The notes below the pieces were generated by a model that was not told the DNA's origin, did no database searches, and worked only from the letters and a program-made list of their open reading frames with translations. From Bacillus sp. KH172YL63 (GTDB lineage Bacteria > Bacillota > Bacilli > Bacillales > Bacillaceae_B), in contig NZ_AP022842.1 of NCBI RefSeq assembly GCF_011398925.1, forward strand, positions 1,042,001 to 1,106,000: 64,000 bases of DNA. The letters run 5' to 3'. The position numbers and the translations under genes are program-made. Positions 28,305 to 35,393 of this stretch are shown piece by piece. Within the stretch, counting starts at the first letter, position 1. Each line of letters starts with the position of its first letter.

Positions 28305-28757
28305 ATGACAAAAGAAGAAATTATCTTAATCATTTCGGAGAAGTTAAGGCTGATCCGGACAGAAGCAGGATACACCCAGGATAAAATGGCAAGCGTCATA
28401 GGAATATCAAAAAAAACCCTCGTTCAGATAGAAAAAGGGAGAGTAATGGCCGGCTGGACGGCTGCGATTGCCATCTGTGCCCTGTTCAAAGATAGTGAAA
28501 CCCTGACAACAAGCCTTGGAGGGGAACCTTTGGAAGTGATTGAAATCATCGCAAGGGAAGGCATTGACTACCGGAAAGAAAAGACGCTTGGAGGAAAAAT
28601 CTGGTGGAAAGACCTGAAGCGTCACCACGAATACATCCTTCAACAAAACATGTTCAGTCAGCACTTCCGGATACTTGACGCGGAAAACTACCGGATCTAC
28701 AGCACATTTGATGAAACCAGTGCCTACACGAGATTTGATGAATTGATTGGCGGATAA
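28305..28757 (+). CDS. Xre-family transcriptional regulator
   Basis: The 150-residue protein has an HTH_3 domain at residues about 8-60 (LRLIRTEAGYTQDKMASVIG, then SKKTLVQIEKGR) and a C-terminal part of about 70 residues of unknown function (WWKDLKRHHEYILQQNMFSQ, ending DETSAYTRFDELIGG). ATG 28305 follows GAAGGTG. The promoter holds a 14-bp palindrome over the -10 box. Targets other than itself are not evident. Confidence 0.8.
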   Translation: MTKEEIILIISEKLRLIRTEAGYTQDKMASVIGISKKTLVQIEKGRVMAGWTAAIAICALFKDSETLTTSLGGEPLEVIEIIAREGIDYRKEKTLGGKIWWKDLKRHHEYILQQNMFSQHFRILDAENYRIYSTFDETSAYTRFDELIGG

Positions 28758-28767
28758 ACAAGAGCAA

Positions 28768-28801
28768 AAGTGAGGGACGGACCTGGGTCCGTCCCTCACT
28801 T
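28768..28801. terminator. Hairpin between the Xre gene and uspA
   Basis: A perfect 16-bp inverted repeat (AAGTGAGGGACGGACC and its complement) with a 2-bp centre lies between convergent genes. No strong T-run follows. Confidence 0.7.
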
Positions 28802-28808
28802 CATCCTA

Positions 28809-29333
28809 TTATTTCACCACTAGGACACTCGCTTCACAATCCTGTGTCACTTTTTCACTCACGCTTCCGAGAACCCATTTTTTCATGCCGGTTTTTGTAC
28901 TGCACCCGACTGCAACGAGATCGGCCTGAATTTCTTTCGCATATTCACAAATGCGCTTCGCTTCGGACCCTGAAAGATGAATATAATTTGCATCTATCCC
29001 GTACGCAGTAAATTTATCCCTGGCGCTTTTCAGAGTTGGGTGTGTCGATGCCGGCGTCTGAATTTCGTGGCGTTCTTCCTCCGTTCCCCGCACTTTGTTA
29101 TCCGGGGAGACAGACAGGTTTCCCATGTACTGATTATCGAACCCCGGCGATGTGTCTGCGATTGCGTGAGTCGGCGTGTAGTGGTCCCTTGATTCATTCG
29201 CTGTCTTTTCGTCAGAGATATGGAGGACGGTCAATTTGGTGTCTATGGAATTCTTCATTAATTTCGATACTTGATCTAAAGCTTTATTGCTTCCATCACT
29301 TTCATCGTAAGCCAATAAAATATGTTTATACAT
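28809..29333 (-). CDS. Universal stress protein, UspA family
   Basis: The 174-residue protein has the Usp fold start YKHILLAYDESDGSNKAL and end VGCSTKTGMKKWVLGSVSEKV. The second Gly of the usual G-2x-G-9x-G(S/T) ATP motif is replaced, and an insertion of about 25 residues (around DNQYMGNLSVSPDNKVRG) lengthens it beyond the typical 140-150. ATG 29333 follows GAGGTG. A SigB-like promoter lies just upstream, which fits general stress control. Confidence 0.85.
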   Translation of the reverse strand: MYKHILLAYDESDGSNKALDQVSKLMKNSIDTKLTVLHISDEKTANESRDHYTPTHAIADTSPGFDNQYMGNLSVSPDNKVRGTEEERHEIQTPASTHPTLKSARDKFTAYGIDANYIHLSGSEAKRICEYAKEIQADLVAVGCSTKTGMKKWVLGSVSEKVTQDCEASVLVVK

Positions 29334-29365
29334 CAAAATCACCTCGAAATTGTAATACACATTAT

Positions 29366-29390
29366 TTACCCCGTATGAAAACTTTTAACC
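29366..29390 (-). promoter_or_regulatory. Candidate SigB promoter of uspA
   Basis: On the minus strand GGTTAA, 13 bp and GGGTAA resemble the SigB consensus GTTTAA-N12-15-GGGTAT. It lies about 35 bp before the start codon. Confidence 0.5.
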
Positions 29391-29544
29391 CCTTTTTTAA
29401 AAAACTATGGCGTGCTGCAGGGAGAAAGAAGGGTGAATATATAAAGCGGGTGCTTCTCCAGGAGGGATTCTCTGAGATGTTTGTAAGCTGATTGATAATG
29501 TTAAACGGAGCGGTTCTTTTCCGTGGGCATTGTATAATCGTAGC

Positions 29545-29596
29545 GTACAAAAAAGGAGCAGAATGGGGGGAAGATCCATTCTGCTCCTTTTTGTAC
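29545..29596. terminator. Large bidirectional terminator hairpin
   Basis: AAGGAGCAGAATGG and its complement form a long stem, extended by A-run/T-run pairing and GTAC ends, with a 10-base loop. It separates the uspA promoter from the small minus-strand gene. Confidence 0.88.
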
Positions 29597-29633
29597 ATAT
29601 GATAACGTGAATGATAGCAAGAATCTTACTTTC

Positions 29634-29702
29634 CTACAGCATGCTGATAATCCAGCCAATGACGACAATTGCCCCAATGACCATTAGAATTGTACGTACC
29701 AT
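29634..29702 (-). CDS. 22-residue hydrophobic peptide, probable stress-induced membrane peptide
   Basis: A short frame begins MVRTILMVIGAIVVIGWI and forms a single membrane span. Its leader TCGAGGTGATTTTC-ATG is almost identical to that of uspA, and a good SigB-type promoter lies 65-90 bp upstream. Its small size makes gene status uncertain, but the ribosome site, promoter and downstream terminator are consistent with a real transcript. Confidence 0.6.
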   Translation of the reverse strand: MVRTILMVIGAIVVIGWIISML

Positions 29703-29766
29703 GAAAATCACCTCGACTTATCGTATCGTAAAATGTAGTTTTTTCTTTTAACCGGTTAAGGTAACG

Positions 29767-29792
29767 ATACCCCGTTATCGGATCGTTAAAAC
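29767..29792 (-). promoter_or_regulatory. SigB-type promoter of the small peptide gene
   Basis: On the minus strand GTTTTA, 14 bp and a perfect GGGTAT -10 box. Confidence 0.65.
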
Positions 29793-29948
29793 ATACCTGC
29801 ACTTCACAGCGATTATTTTGCCATTTTGAAAAGAAATCCTCTTTAAAATGAAAGAAGATACCCTTAGTTTGGCTGGTTTTGGTTAAAATATGCGTGTTTT
29901 TATTAGGAGGGAGTGGTGGGTTTGATGACAGGGGCCAGGAATTTGTTT

Positions 29949-30060
29949 TAACGGCGAAATCCTGGATATAACGGCGAAATTTTCATTTTAACGGCGATAT
30001 TCCTGAGATAACGGCGAAAAATCAATTATAACGGCGAAATCTCGAATTTAACGGCGAACG
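29949..30060. repeat. Array B: six TAACGGCGAAAT-type cores at exact 20-bp pitch
   Basis: Cores start at 29949, 29969, 29989, 30009, 30029 and 30049. Four are close to TAACGGCGAAAT, the third is TAACGGCGATAT and the last TAACGGCGAACG. Spacers CCTGGATA and TTTCATTT after units 1 and 2 match those after units 2 and 3 of the array at 9024. The region has no gene. Confidence 0.95.
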
Positions 30061-30232
30061 TGTTAAATCCACCGCCTCTCCACTTCCTCAGAATGAAGCG
30101 AACGCCCCCTCCGGCACAATCCCAACCCCTATCCGACCTGAGGCGGAGGAAAAAACCTCCAGTAGCCCCTCCTGAGGGCCGGGGATTTCTTATAGAATGA
30201 GATTATGCAAACAAAGATGGGAGACGGGTTTT
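30061..30232. other. Upstream region of the MFS gene at 30.2 kb
   Basis: Directly after the array is a GC-richer stretch with a small hairpin (GGAGG, A-run, CCTCC near 30147) and the MFS ribosome site. No convincing promoter or gene is visible. Confidence 0.6.
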
Positions 30233-31504
30233 GTGAAGAAGTTGATTGAGATATTCAAGAATAAAATATTTTTAAAATTGTTTTTTGCTAATTTCACTTC
30301 GCATATGGGAAGTGTGATCGGGATGACTGCATTTATGTTTTACCTTCTTGATCGTTTTGCTGAGAAGCCCATGTATGCGTCCATTACGGAAATGATGTAT
30401 TCGCTGCCTACACTGGTCGTGTTTTTCCTGGTCGGGGTACTGGCTGACAGGATGGACCGGCAGAAGATTGCCTATCATTGTGATACGATCAGTGCGTTTT
30501 TGACATTGGTGTTATTTGGGGCCATTTTCATCGGCTGGCTTCCGTTCATCTTTTTCGTGTTGTTCCTGCGGAGCGGTGTTCAGAAGTTCTTCTTCCCGGC
30601 TGAGCAGGGGATACTGCAAGGGGTTCTTACAAAGGATGATTATTCGACTGCTGCCGGCCTGAATCAAATGGTGATGAGTTTATTCATGCTGCTCGGAAAT
30701 GCAGTGGCGATCTTTGTGTACTGGACGACCGGAATTTACGGTGCACTTGTGGTTGACTTTCTGACCTTCGCGGTTTCTGCCGTTTTGATCAAACGCTGTG
30801 ATATCCCGGAGGAAGTCCGTCTCCCGAATGGGAAGCATTCCTGGAAAGACTTGAATATCAAATCTGTATCTAAAGACTTTACTGCCGGGATGAAGTATAT
30901 CCTGAATCATAAGCTCCTTCTGTCTCTTGTTGGAGGATTTGTCGTGTTTGGTGTCGTGAACGGCGGGTTCGCGGTCATCCCAATTTTTATTTTGAAATAT
31001 AAACTCGCCCCTCAGTCTTATGAAGAATACTCGATTCTCCTCGGAATTGCGTTTGGGGCAGGGGTCCTGATCGGCAGCGTTTTCTCCTCGGTGCTCGCTC
31101 AGAAATTGAAGTTTCACGTTTTGATTGTAGCGGGGCTCGTCATATCGGGGACGTTCATCATTGCCGCATCCTTTGCACCGACAACCTGGATCTTTCTGAT
31201 TGTGATATTTATCTCTGCTCTTGGACTGCCCCTTGTGAACATCGCAATCGGCGGCTGGATGCCGAGTATCATCGATCCGAAGATGATGGGAAGGGTACAG
31301 GGATGGATCACTCCCCTGATGATGCTGTCACAATCCATTACCCTTGGGGTGATTGCCCTTACGTTCCCTAAAATCGTCACCGTCGAAATGCTGTACTGGC
31401 TCGTGGGCGGATGTTTGATTCTTGTAGCTATCTTCTACACACTCATCCTTCCTAAATACGTAAAGGAAGAAGAAGATCATTCCCCTGCGGTCTTAAATGG
31501 TTAG
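30233..31504 (+). CDS. MFS transporter, macrolide-efflux-like
   Basis: The 423-residue protein has about 12 spans and the MFS loop ADRMDRQKI between spans 2 and 3, as in MefA-type exporters. The start is GTG 30233 behind GGGAGACGGG; an ATG 36 bp upstream has no ribosome site. Efflux of a drug or metabolite is likely but the substrate is unknown. It is preceded by the 20-bp array and followed by a terminator. Confidence 0.82.
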   Translation: MKKLIEIFKNKIFLKLFFANFTSHMGSVIGMTAFMFYLLDRFAEKPMYASITEMMYSLPTLVVFFLVGVLADRMDRQKIAYHCDTISAFLTLVLFGAIFIGWLPFIFFVLFLRSGVQKFFFPAEQGILQGVLTKDDYSTAAGLNQMVMSLFMLLGNAVAIFVYWTTGIYGALVVDFLTFAVSAVLIKRCDIPEEVRLPNGKHSWKDLNIKSVSKDFTAGMKYILNHKLLLSLVGGFVVFGVVNGGFAVIPIFILKYKLAPQSYEEYSILLGIAFGAGVLIGSVFSSVLAQKLKFHVLIVAGLVISGTFIIAASFAPTTWIFLIVIFISALGLPLVNIAIGGWMPSIIDPKMMGRVQGWITPLMMLSQSITLGVIALTFPKIVTVEMLYWLVGGCLILVAIFYTLILPKYVKEEEDHSPAVLNG

Positions 31505-31510
31505 AAATAG

Positions 31511-31545
31511 TCTCCCTTCATTTTATATATGGAGGGAGTTTTTAT
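31511..31545 (+). terminator. Terminator of the MFS gene
   Basis: CTCCCT pairs with AGGGAG across an AT-rich loop, followed by five T residues. Confidence 0.75.
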
Positions 31546-31713
31546 AGGTTATAAGGACATATGCAAAACTTTCAGGCAGATTGTGGTAAGGTTCTCCTCA
31601 TACATAGCAGCAGGATATGAAGAAATACTATTCAATAGTAAATCTATAAAAATCTACCGGGCGTAGGATTGTCTCAGCGCCTTCCCGAGTGAAAAAATAA
31701 AATCATCATAAAT

Positions 31714-31738
31714 TGAACGATTTCTCCTGTTCCACGTC
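31714..31738 (+). promoter_or_regulatory. ECF (SigY-type) autoregulatory promoter
   Basis: TGAACG (31714-31719) and CGTC (31735-31738) are separated by 15 bp, close to the SigY pattern in B. subtilis. It is about 50 bp before the sigma gene. Confidence 0.65.
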
Positions 31739-31786
31739 TTATAGATGAATGAGGCCGGTTTTGGCGGCTGGAAAGGACAGTAAGGG

Positions 31787-32311
31787 ATGAAAGAGAAACA
31801 ATGGATCAAGCAAGCGAAAAAAGGGAATCACGAAGCCTTTGCTCTTCTTTTTAGGGAACATTATCCGTTTCTCTTAAAATATTTGATCAAGGTGACCATG
31901 GACCGGGATCAGGCTGAAGAGCTTGCCCAGGAAACGATGGCGACTTGTGTAGAGAAGATCCATCAGTATCATGGGAAAGCTAAATTTTCTTCATGGCTGA
32001 TCTCGATTGCGACCAATCGCTTCATCGACCTTCAGCGGAAAAAGAAAAGGGAGCAGGAGTGGAAACATGAAGAAGTGAACATCAGAAAGCTGAGATGGGA
32101 AATGGAATCCAGGAATGAGGAGTGGAATGATGTGTTGGGTGCATTAGCGGGTTTGTCTGAAGATGTCAGGCTGCCAATCATCCTGAAGCATTATTACGGA
32201 TATTCTTATGAAGAAATCGGCCGCATGATGGATATATCCCAAGGAACCGTTAAATCACGGGTGCACAATGGCATCGCTCGGCTCAGGAAGGAGTTGAAAA
32301 TAGATGGATAA
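31787..32311 (+). CDS. sigY: ECF RNA polymerase sigma factor, SigY-like
   Basis: The 174-residue sigma factor has region 2 (FRKHYPF-type start, DQAEELAQETMATCVEKIHQ, FSSWLISIATNRFIDLQRKKKR) and region 4 (LPIILKHYYGYSYEEIGRMM, then SQGTVKSRVHNGIARLRKEL). It is followed by a YxlC-like anti-sigma gene that overlaps it by 8 bp, the arrangement of the B. subtilis sigY operon, and an upstream TGAACG/CGTC promoter suggests self-activation. The regulon and inducing stress are unknown here. Confidence 0.85.
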   Translation: MKEKQWIKQAKKGNHEAFALLFREHYPFLLKYLIKVTMDRDQAEELAQETMATCVEKIHQYHGKAKFSSWLISIATNRFIDLQRKKKREQEWKHEEVNIRKLRWEMESRNEEWNDVLGALAGLSEDVRLPIILKHYYGYSYEEIGRMMDISQGTVKSRVHNGIARLRKELKIDG

Positions 32312-32615
32312 AGAAAATGATGACTTAAAGGAATTATTGGATGAAGGATTCAGGCCACTCCATGAAGAAATCGATGGGCATACACCACCTTTGCAATGGT
32401 TCGAGCAGCTGGTCAAGGACCGGCAGGCGGAGATGAAAGCGAGGTTCAAGCGCGATTTCATCGTGTTCCTTCTGATCGCCTGCTGCATCCTGACGGTGTT
32501 GGCCCTCACTTTATTTCAGATGCCACTTCTATTTCTCCTCCTTCAGGGGGCCATCTTTATAGGGGGGACGGTTTTTACCGGAATCATTTACGTGAAAAAG
32601 GTGAAAGAAATATGA
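32304..32615 (+). CDS. yxlC: YxlC-like anti-sigma factor component
   Basis: The 103-residue protein has an acidic cytosolic N-terminal half (LKELLDEGFRPLHEEIDGHTP) and two C-terminal membrane spans (residues about 52-70 and 76-95). This fits the YxlC (DUF5345) proteins, which with YxlE hold SigY inactive at the membrane. It overlaps the sigma gene by 8 bp, so the two are made in fixed ratio. Confidence 0.82.
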   Translation: MDKENDDLKELLDEGFRPLHEEIDGHTPPLQWFEQLVKDRQAEMKARFKRDFIVFLLIACCILTVLALTLFQMPLLFLLLQGAIFIGGTVFTGIIYVKKVKEI

Positions 32616-32824
32616 CAAAAGAAGAATTATATATTTTCCTTCTCCTCATACCGATCCTGCTGGCGCAAAGCATGTATTTGTTCATCGATGCAAGGAAGAA
32701 TGGGCATCATTACTGGTTCTGGGGAATCTGGGGGTTGATTCAATGCCCGATGCCCCTCCTGTTTTATTTCCTGTTCGCGAAGAAAGTATGGAAAAAATAT
32801 AAAGCAAGGGAGAGAAAGATATGA
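32612..32824 (+). CDS. Small two-span membrane protein, YxlE/PLDc_N-like
   Basis: The 70-residue protein has two hydrophobic spans with the intervening motif RKNGHHYWFWGIWGLIQCPMP, similar to the PLDc_N membrane segment of YxlE. It is coupled to the yxlC-like gene by an ATGA overlap and to the next gene by another. It is probably the second part of the membrane anti-sigma complex; this rests on operon position and a weak motif. Confidence 0.72.
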   Translation: MTKEELYIFLLLIPILLAQSMYLFIDARKNGHHYWFWGIWGLIQCPMPLLFYFLFAKKVWKKYKARERKI

Positions 32825-33135
32825 TCATCGTGACGTCAGCGTTTGTACCAGGCAGGGAAGTGAAAGAACTGAAGGGCTTTGTGAGGGGCAGCACCGTGCA
32901 GGCCAAGCATATCGGAAAGGATATCATCGCCGGACTGAAAACACTCATCGGTGGAGAAATCAGCGAATACAGTGAGCTGATGGAGGAAGCAAGAAAGCAG
33001 GCAATCGAGCGGATGACAAATGAAGCGGAGAAGCTCGGGGCGAATGCGGTCATTGCGGTCCGTCTCGAAACGTCTTCGGTCATGCAAAATGCATCAGAAA
33101 TCATCGCCTACGGGACGGCCGTTTTTGTGGAGTAA
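32821..33135 (+). CDS. YbjQ-like (UPF0145) protein
   Basis: The 104-residue cytosolic protein has the YbjQ features KELKGFVRGSTVQAKHIGKD and MTNEAEKLGANAVIAVRLET. The family forms pentamers and was proposed to bind heavy metals, but its role is unsettled. It is the fourth gene of the sigY-like operon, joined by an ATGA overlap, and may be a target of the sigma factor. No terminator hairpin is obvious after it. Confidence 0.82.
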   Translation: MIIVTSAFVPGREVKELKGFVRGSTVQAKHIGKDIIAGLKTLIGGEISEYSELMEEARKQAIERMTNEAEKLGANAVIAVRLETSSVMQNASEIIAYGTAVFVE

Positions 33136-33177
33136 AAACGGCGGATATTGTAGAGAAAATTATCAATTAAAATAATA

Positions 33178-33206
33178 TTGACACAATTTCAACTGTATAG
33201 TATGGT
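33178..33206 (+). promoter_or_regulatory. SigA promoter of the bmr leader
   Basis: A perfect TTGACA (33178-33183) and TATGGT (33201-33206) with a 17-bp spacer. It drives the leader peptide and, after readthrough, bmrCD. Confidence 0.75.
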
Positions 33207-33245
33207 TATTAATGGAATTAATAAAAGAGATTGGAGGGTTTTGTG

Positions 33246-33314
33246 ATGATGAAGAGATATACAACTGATCGAGTAGCGGCAGGATTTAAAAGCCAACTTC
33301 ATACCATCACATAA
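33246..33314 (+). CDS. Leader peptide 1 of the bmrCD attenuator
   Basis: A 22-residue frame (MMKRYTTDRVAAGFKSQLHT followed by I-T) begins 6 bp after GGAGGG. Its stop codon lies inside CATAACC (33310-33316), which is complementary to GGTTATG (33351-33357) in the first terminator stem. A ribosome at the stop would free the terminator; a ribosome stalled earlier would allow the alternative pairing. B. subtilis bmrCD is controlled by a comparable leader (BmrB), although that peptide is longer. Confidence 0.75.
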   Translation: MMKRYTTDRVAAGFKSQLHTIT

Positions 33315-33345
33315 CCGGTAACTCCTTAAATTAACATGTTTATGG

Positions 33346-33375
33346 GCACAGGTTATGTATGTAACCTGTGCTTTT
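33346..33375 (+). terminator. bmr attenuator terminator 1
   Basis: GCACAGGTTA and TAACCTGTGC form a 10-bp stem with loop TGTATG and then four T residues. Its left arm can pair instead with leader bases 33310-33316. Confidence 0.88.
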
Positions 33376-33387
33376 GTATGTCCAAGG

Positions 33388-33477
33388 AAAAGACGGACGT
33401 TCATAGGCGCAACAGATCAGGGTGAGAATGTCATCATCCTGATCTGAAGGAAGCCTGTTGACGTCCGTCTTTTTTTG
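33388..33477 (+). terminator. bmr attenuator terminator 2, with nested arm
   Basis: AGACGGACGT (33391-33400) pairs with ACGTCCGTCT (33461-33470) and is followed by an eight-base T-run. Inside it, CAGATCAGG (33413-33421) pairs with CCTGATCTG (33438-33446). The same GATCAGGGT (33415-33423) can pair with ACCCTGATC at 33502-33510 after the terminator. Confidence 0.88.
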
Positions 33478-33547
33478 TTCATTCGGTGCATTCAGGGTCC
33501 GACCCTGATCACATATAGAAGTTCCATAACAAAAGGAGGAAATGATG

Positions 33548-33604
33548 ATGTCAATTGTACAAAAGAAGAAGATGATGGCCGCCGTGGAGGCAGAAGGCGG
33601 ATAG
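33548..33604 (+). CDS. Possible leader peptide 2 before bmrC
   Basis: An 18-residue lysine- and methionine-rich frame (MSIVQKKKMMAAVEAEGG) begins 8 bp after AAAAGGAGG and stops 31 bp before bmrC. Two more ATG codons at 33542 and 33545 are in frame but closer to the ribosome site. It may tie bmrC translation to ribosome traffic; it could also be a relic of a longer BmrB-type peptide. Confidence 0.5.
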   Translation: MSIVQKKKMMAAVEAEGG

Positions 33605-33635
33605 TGAAGAAAGCCAATGAGGGGAGGTAAATGGG

Positions 33636-35393
33636 ATGTTCAGTATTTTTAAGAAGTTATCGTGGTTTTTTAAAGAAAATTGGAAGAGATATACCGTGGC
33701 AATCGGTTTGTTGACGATTGTCGGCGTGCTTGATGTGGTGCCCCCTAAACTTGTGGGGAATGCCATCGATGATATTCACCTCGGTGATATGTCGTGGGGG
33801 GATGTCGGGAAGTATCTGTGGATGATCGGGGGAATTGCCCTTATATCGTATGCCATGACGTATGTATGGATGTATCAGCTGTTCGGAGGGGCATTCCTTG
33901 TAGAACGGAAGCTCCGGAGCAGGTTTATGGGACATCTGTTAAAGATGACACCGACGTTCTTTGAGAAAAATCGTACAGGAGATCTGATGGCAAGGGCGAC
34001 GAATGACCTGAAGGCGATTTCTGTCACGGCCGGGTTCGGGGTGCTGACATTGATCGATTCGAGCGTATTCATGCTTACGATTCTGTTTACGATGGGATTC
34101 CTCATCAGCTGGAAGCTGACGTTTGCGGCGATTTTGCCCCTTCCGATCATGGCGTTGCTCATGAAGGTGTATGGAGCGAGGATCCATAAGCGATTCACGG
34201 AAGCGCAGGATGCGTTCGGTGATCTCAACGATAAAGTGCTTGAATCGATTGCAGGCGTACGTGTGATCCGGGCGTATGTCCAGGAGCGGGCGGATGAATC
34301 CCGATTCGGAGAGATGACCGAAGATGTGTACAGAAAGAACATTGCTGTAGCCAAGATTGATTCCCTTTTTGAACCGACGATTAAAGTGCTTGTCGGGTTA
34401 AGTTATTTGATTGGTCTCGGGTATGGCGCATATCTGGTGTTTCATCAGACGATTACGTTAGGGGAACTGGTTTCATTTAACGTCTACCTCGGGATGCTGA
34501 TCTGGCCGATGTTTGCAATCGGTGAACTGATCAATGTGATGCAGCGGGGAAATGCTTCCCTGGACCGGGTGCAGGAAACACTCGATTATGAACAGGATGT
34601 AAAGGACGGCTATCATCCGAAAGAAGTAGATGCACCAGATCGTATCGGATTCAAAGATGTTGATTTCCAATACCCTTCTTCCCAGGTCCTGAACTTAAGC
34701 GCGGTCAATGTAAGCATTGAACGGGGAGGGACGCTCGGGATCGTCGGGAAAACAGGCAGCGGGAAGACGACTTTCATCAAGCAGCTACTCCGTGAATACC
34801 CAACGGGGAAAGGATCCCTGACAATCGGAGGGGTGCCGATCACCGACCTGTCGATCCAGCAGGTGAGGGACTGGATCGGCTACGTTCCCCAGGATCATGT
34901 CCTGTTTTCAAGGACTGTAAGGGAAAACATACTATTCGGCCGACACGATGCAACTGAGGAAGATTTGGAAAAGGCAATAGAATTGGCCGATTTCAAGAAA
35001 GATTTAGAAATGCTTCCGGACGGATTGAATACGCTTGTTGGAGAAAAGGGGGTCGCCCTGTCAGGGGGACAAAAGCAGCGGATATCGATTGCACGGGCAC
35101 TGATCAAAGATCCGGAAATCCTGATCCTCGATGATTCATTATCAGCGGTGGATGCCAAAACAGAAGCCAAGATCATAGACAATATACGTAAAGAACGTGA
35201 CGGAAAAACAACGATCATTACGACTCACCGTCTATCGGCTGTGCAACATGCAGACTGGATTGTCGTATTTGAAGACGGGAAAGTGGTAGAAGAAGGCGTA
35301 CACGAACGTCTCCTTGAAAATGGCGGCTGGTATAAAGAACAGTTTGACCGCCAACAAGTTGAAGATTCCTCACGGGAGGAGGTGGGCGCATGA
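33636..35393 (+). CDS. bmrC: BmrC, half of a heterodimeric multidrug ABC exporter
   Basis: The 585-residue protein has a six-span exporter domain (to about residue 300) and an ATPase domain with Walker A GKTGSGKT, signature LSGGQKQR and Walker B ILILDDSLSAVD. The catalytic Glu after Walker B is Asp, which is usual for the degenerate-site subunit of BmrCD-type pairs. Length and pairing equal B. subtilis BmrC (YheI). It overlaps bmrD by 4 bp and lies behind a two-step attenuator. Confidence 0.93.
   Translation: MFSIFKKLSWFFKENWKRYTVAIGLLTIVGVLDVVPPKLVGNAIDDIHLGDMSWGDVGKYLWMIGGIALISYAMTYVWMYQLFGGAFLVERKLRSRFMGHLLKMTPTFFEKNRTGDLMARATNDLKAISVTAGFGVLTLIDSSVFMLTILFTMGFLISWKLTFAAILPLPIMALLMKVYGARIHKRFTEAQDAFGDLNDKVLESIAGVRVIRAYVQERADESRFGEMTEDVYRKNIAVAKIDSLFEPTIKVLVGLSYLIGLGYGAYLVFHQTITLGELVSFNVYLGMLIWPMFAIGELINVMQRGNASLDRVQETLDYEQDVKDGYHPKEVDAPDRIGFKDVDFQYPSSQVLNLSAVNVSIERGGTLGIVGKTGSGKTTFIKQLLREYPTGKGSLTIGGVPITDLSIQQVRDWIGYVPQDHVLFSRTVRENILFGRHDATEEDLEKAIELADFKKDLEMLPDGLNTLVGEKGVALSGGQKQRISIARALIKDPEILILDDSLSAVDAKTEAKIIDNIRKERDGKTTIITTHRLSAVQHADWIVVFEDGKVVEEGVHERLLENGGWYKEQFDRQQVEDSSREEVGA

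Noticed and set aside
29377..29493. 38-codon frame MKTFNPFFKKLW on the plus strand
   Set aside because: No Shine-Dalgarno sequence precedes it and it runs over the SigB-type promoter region of uspA.
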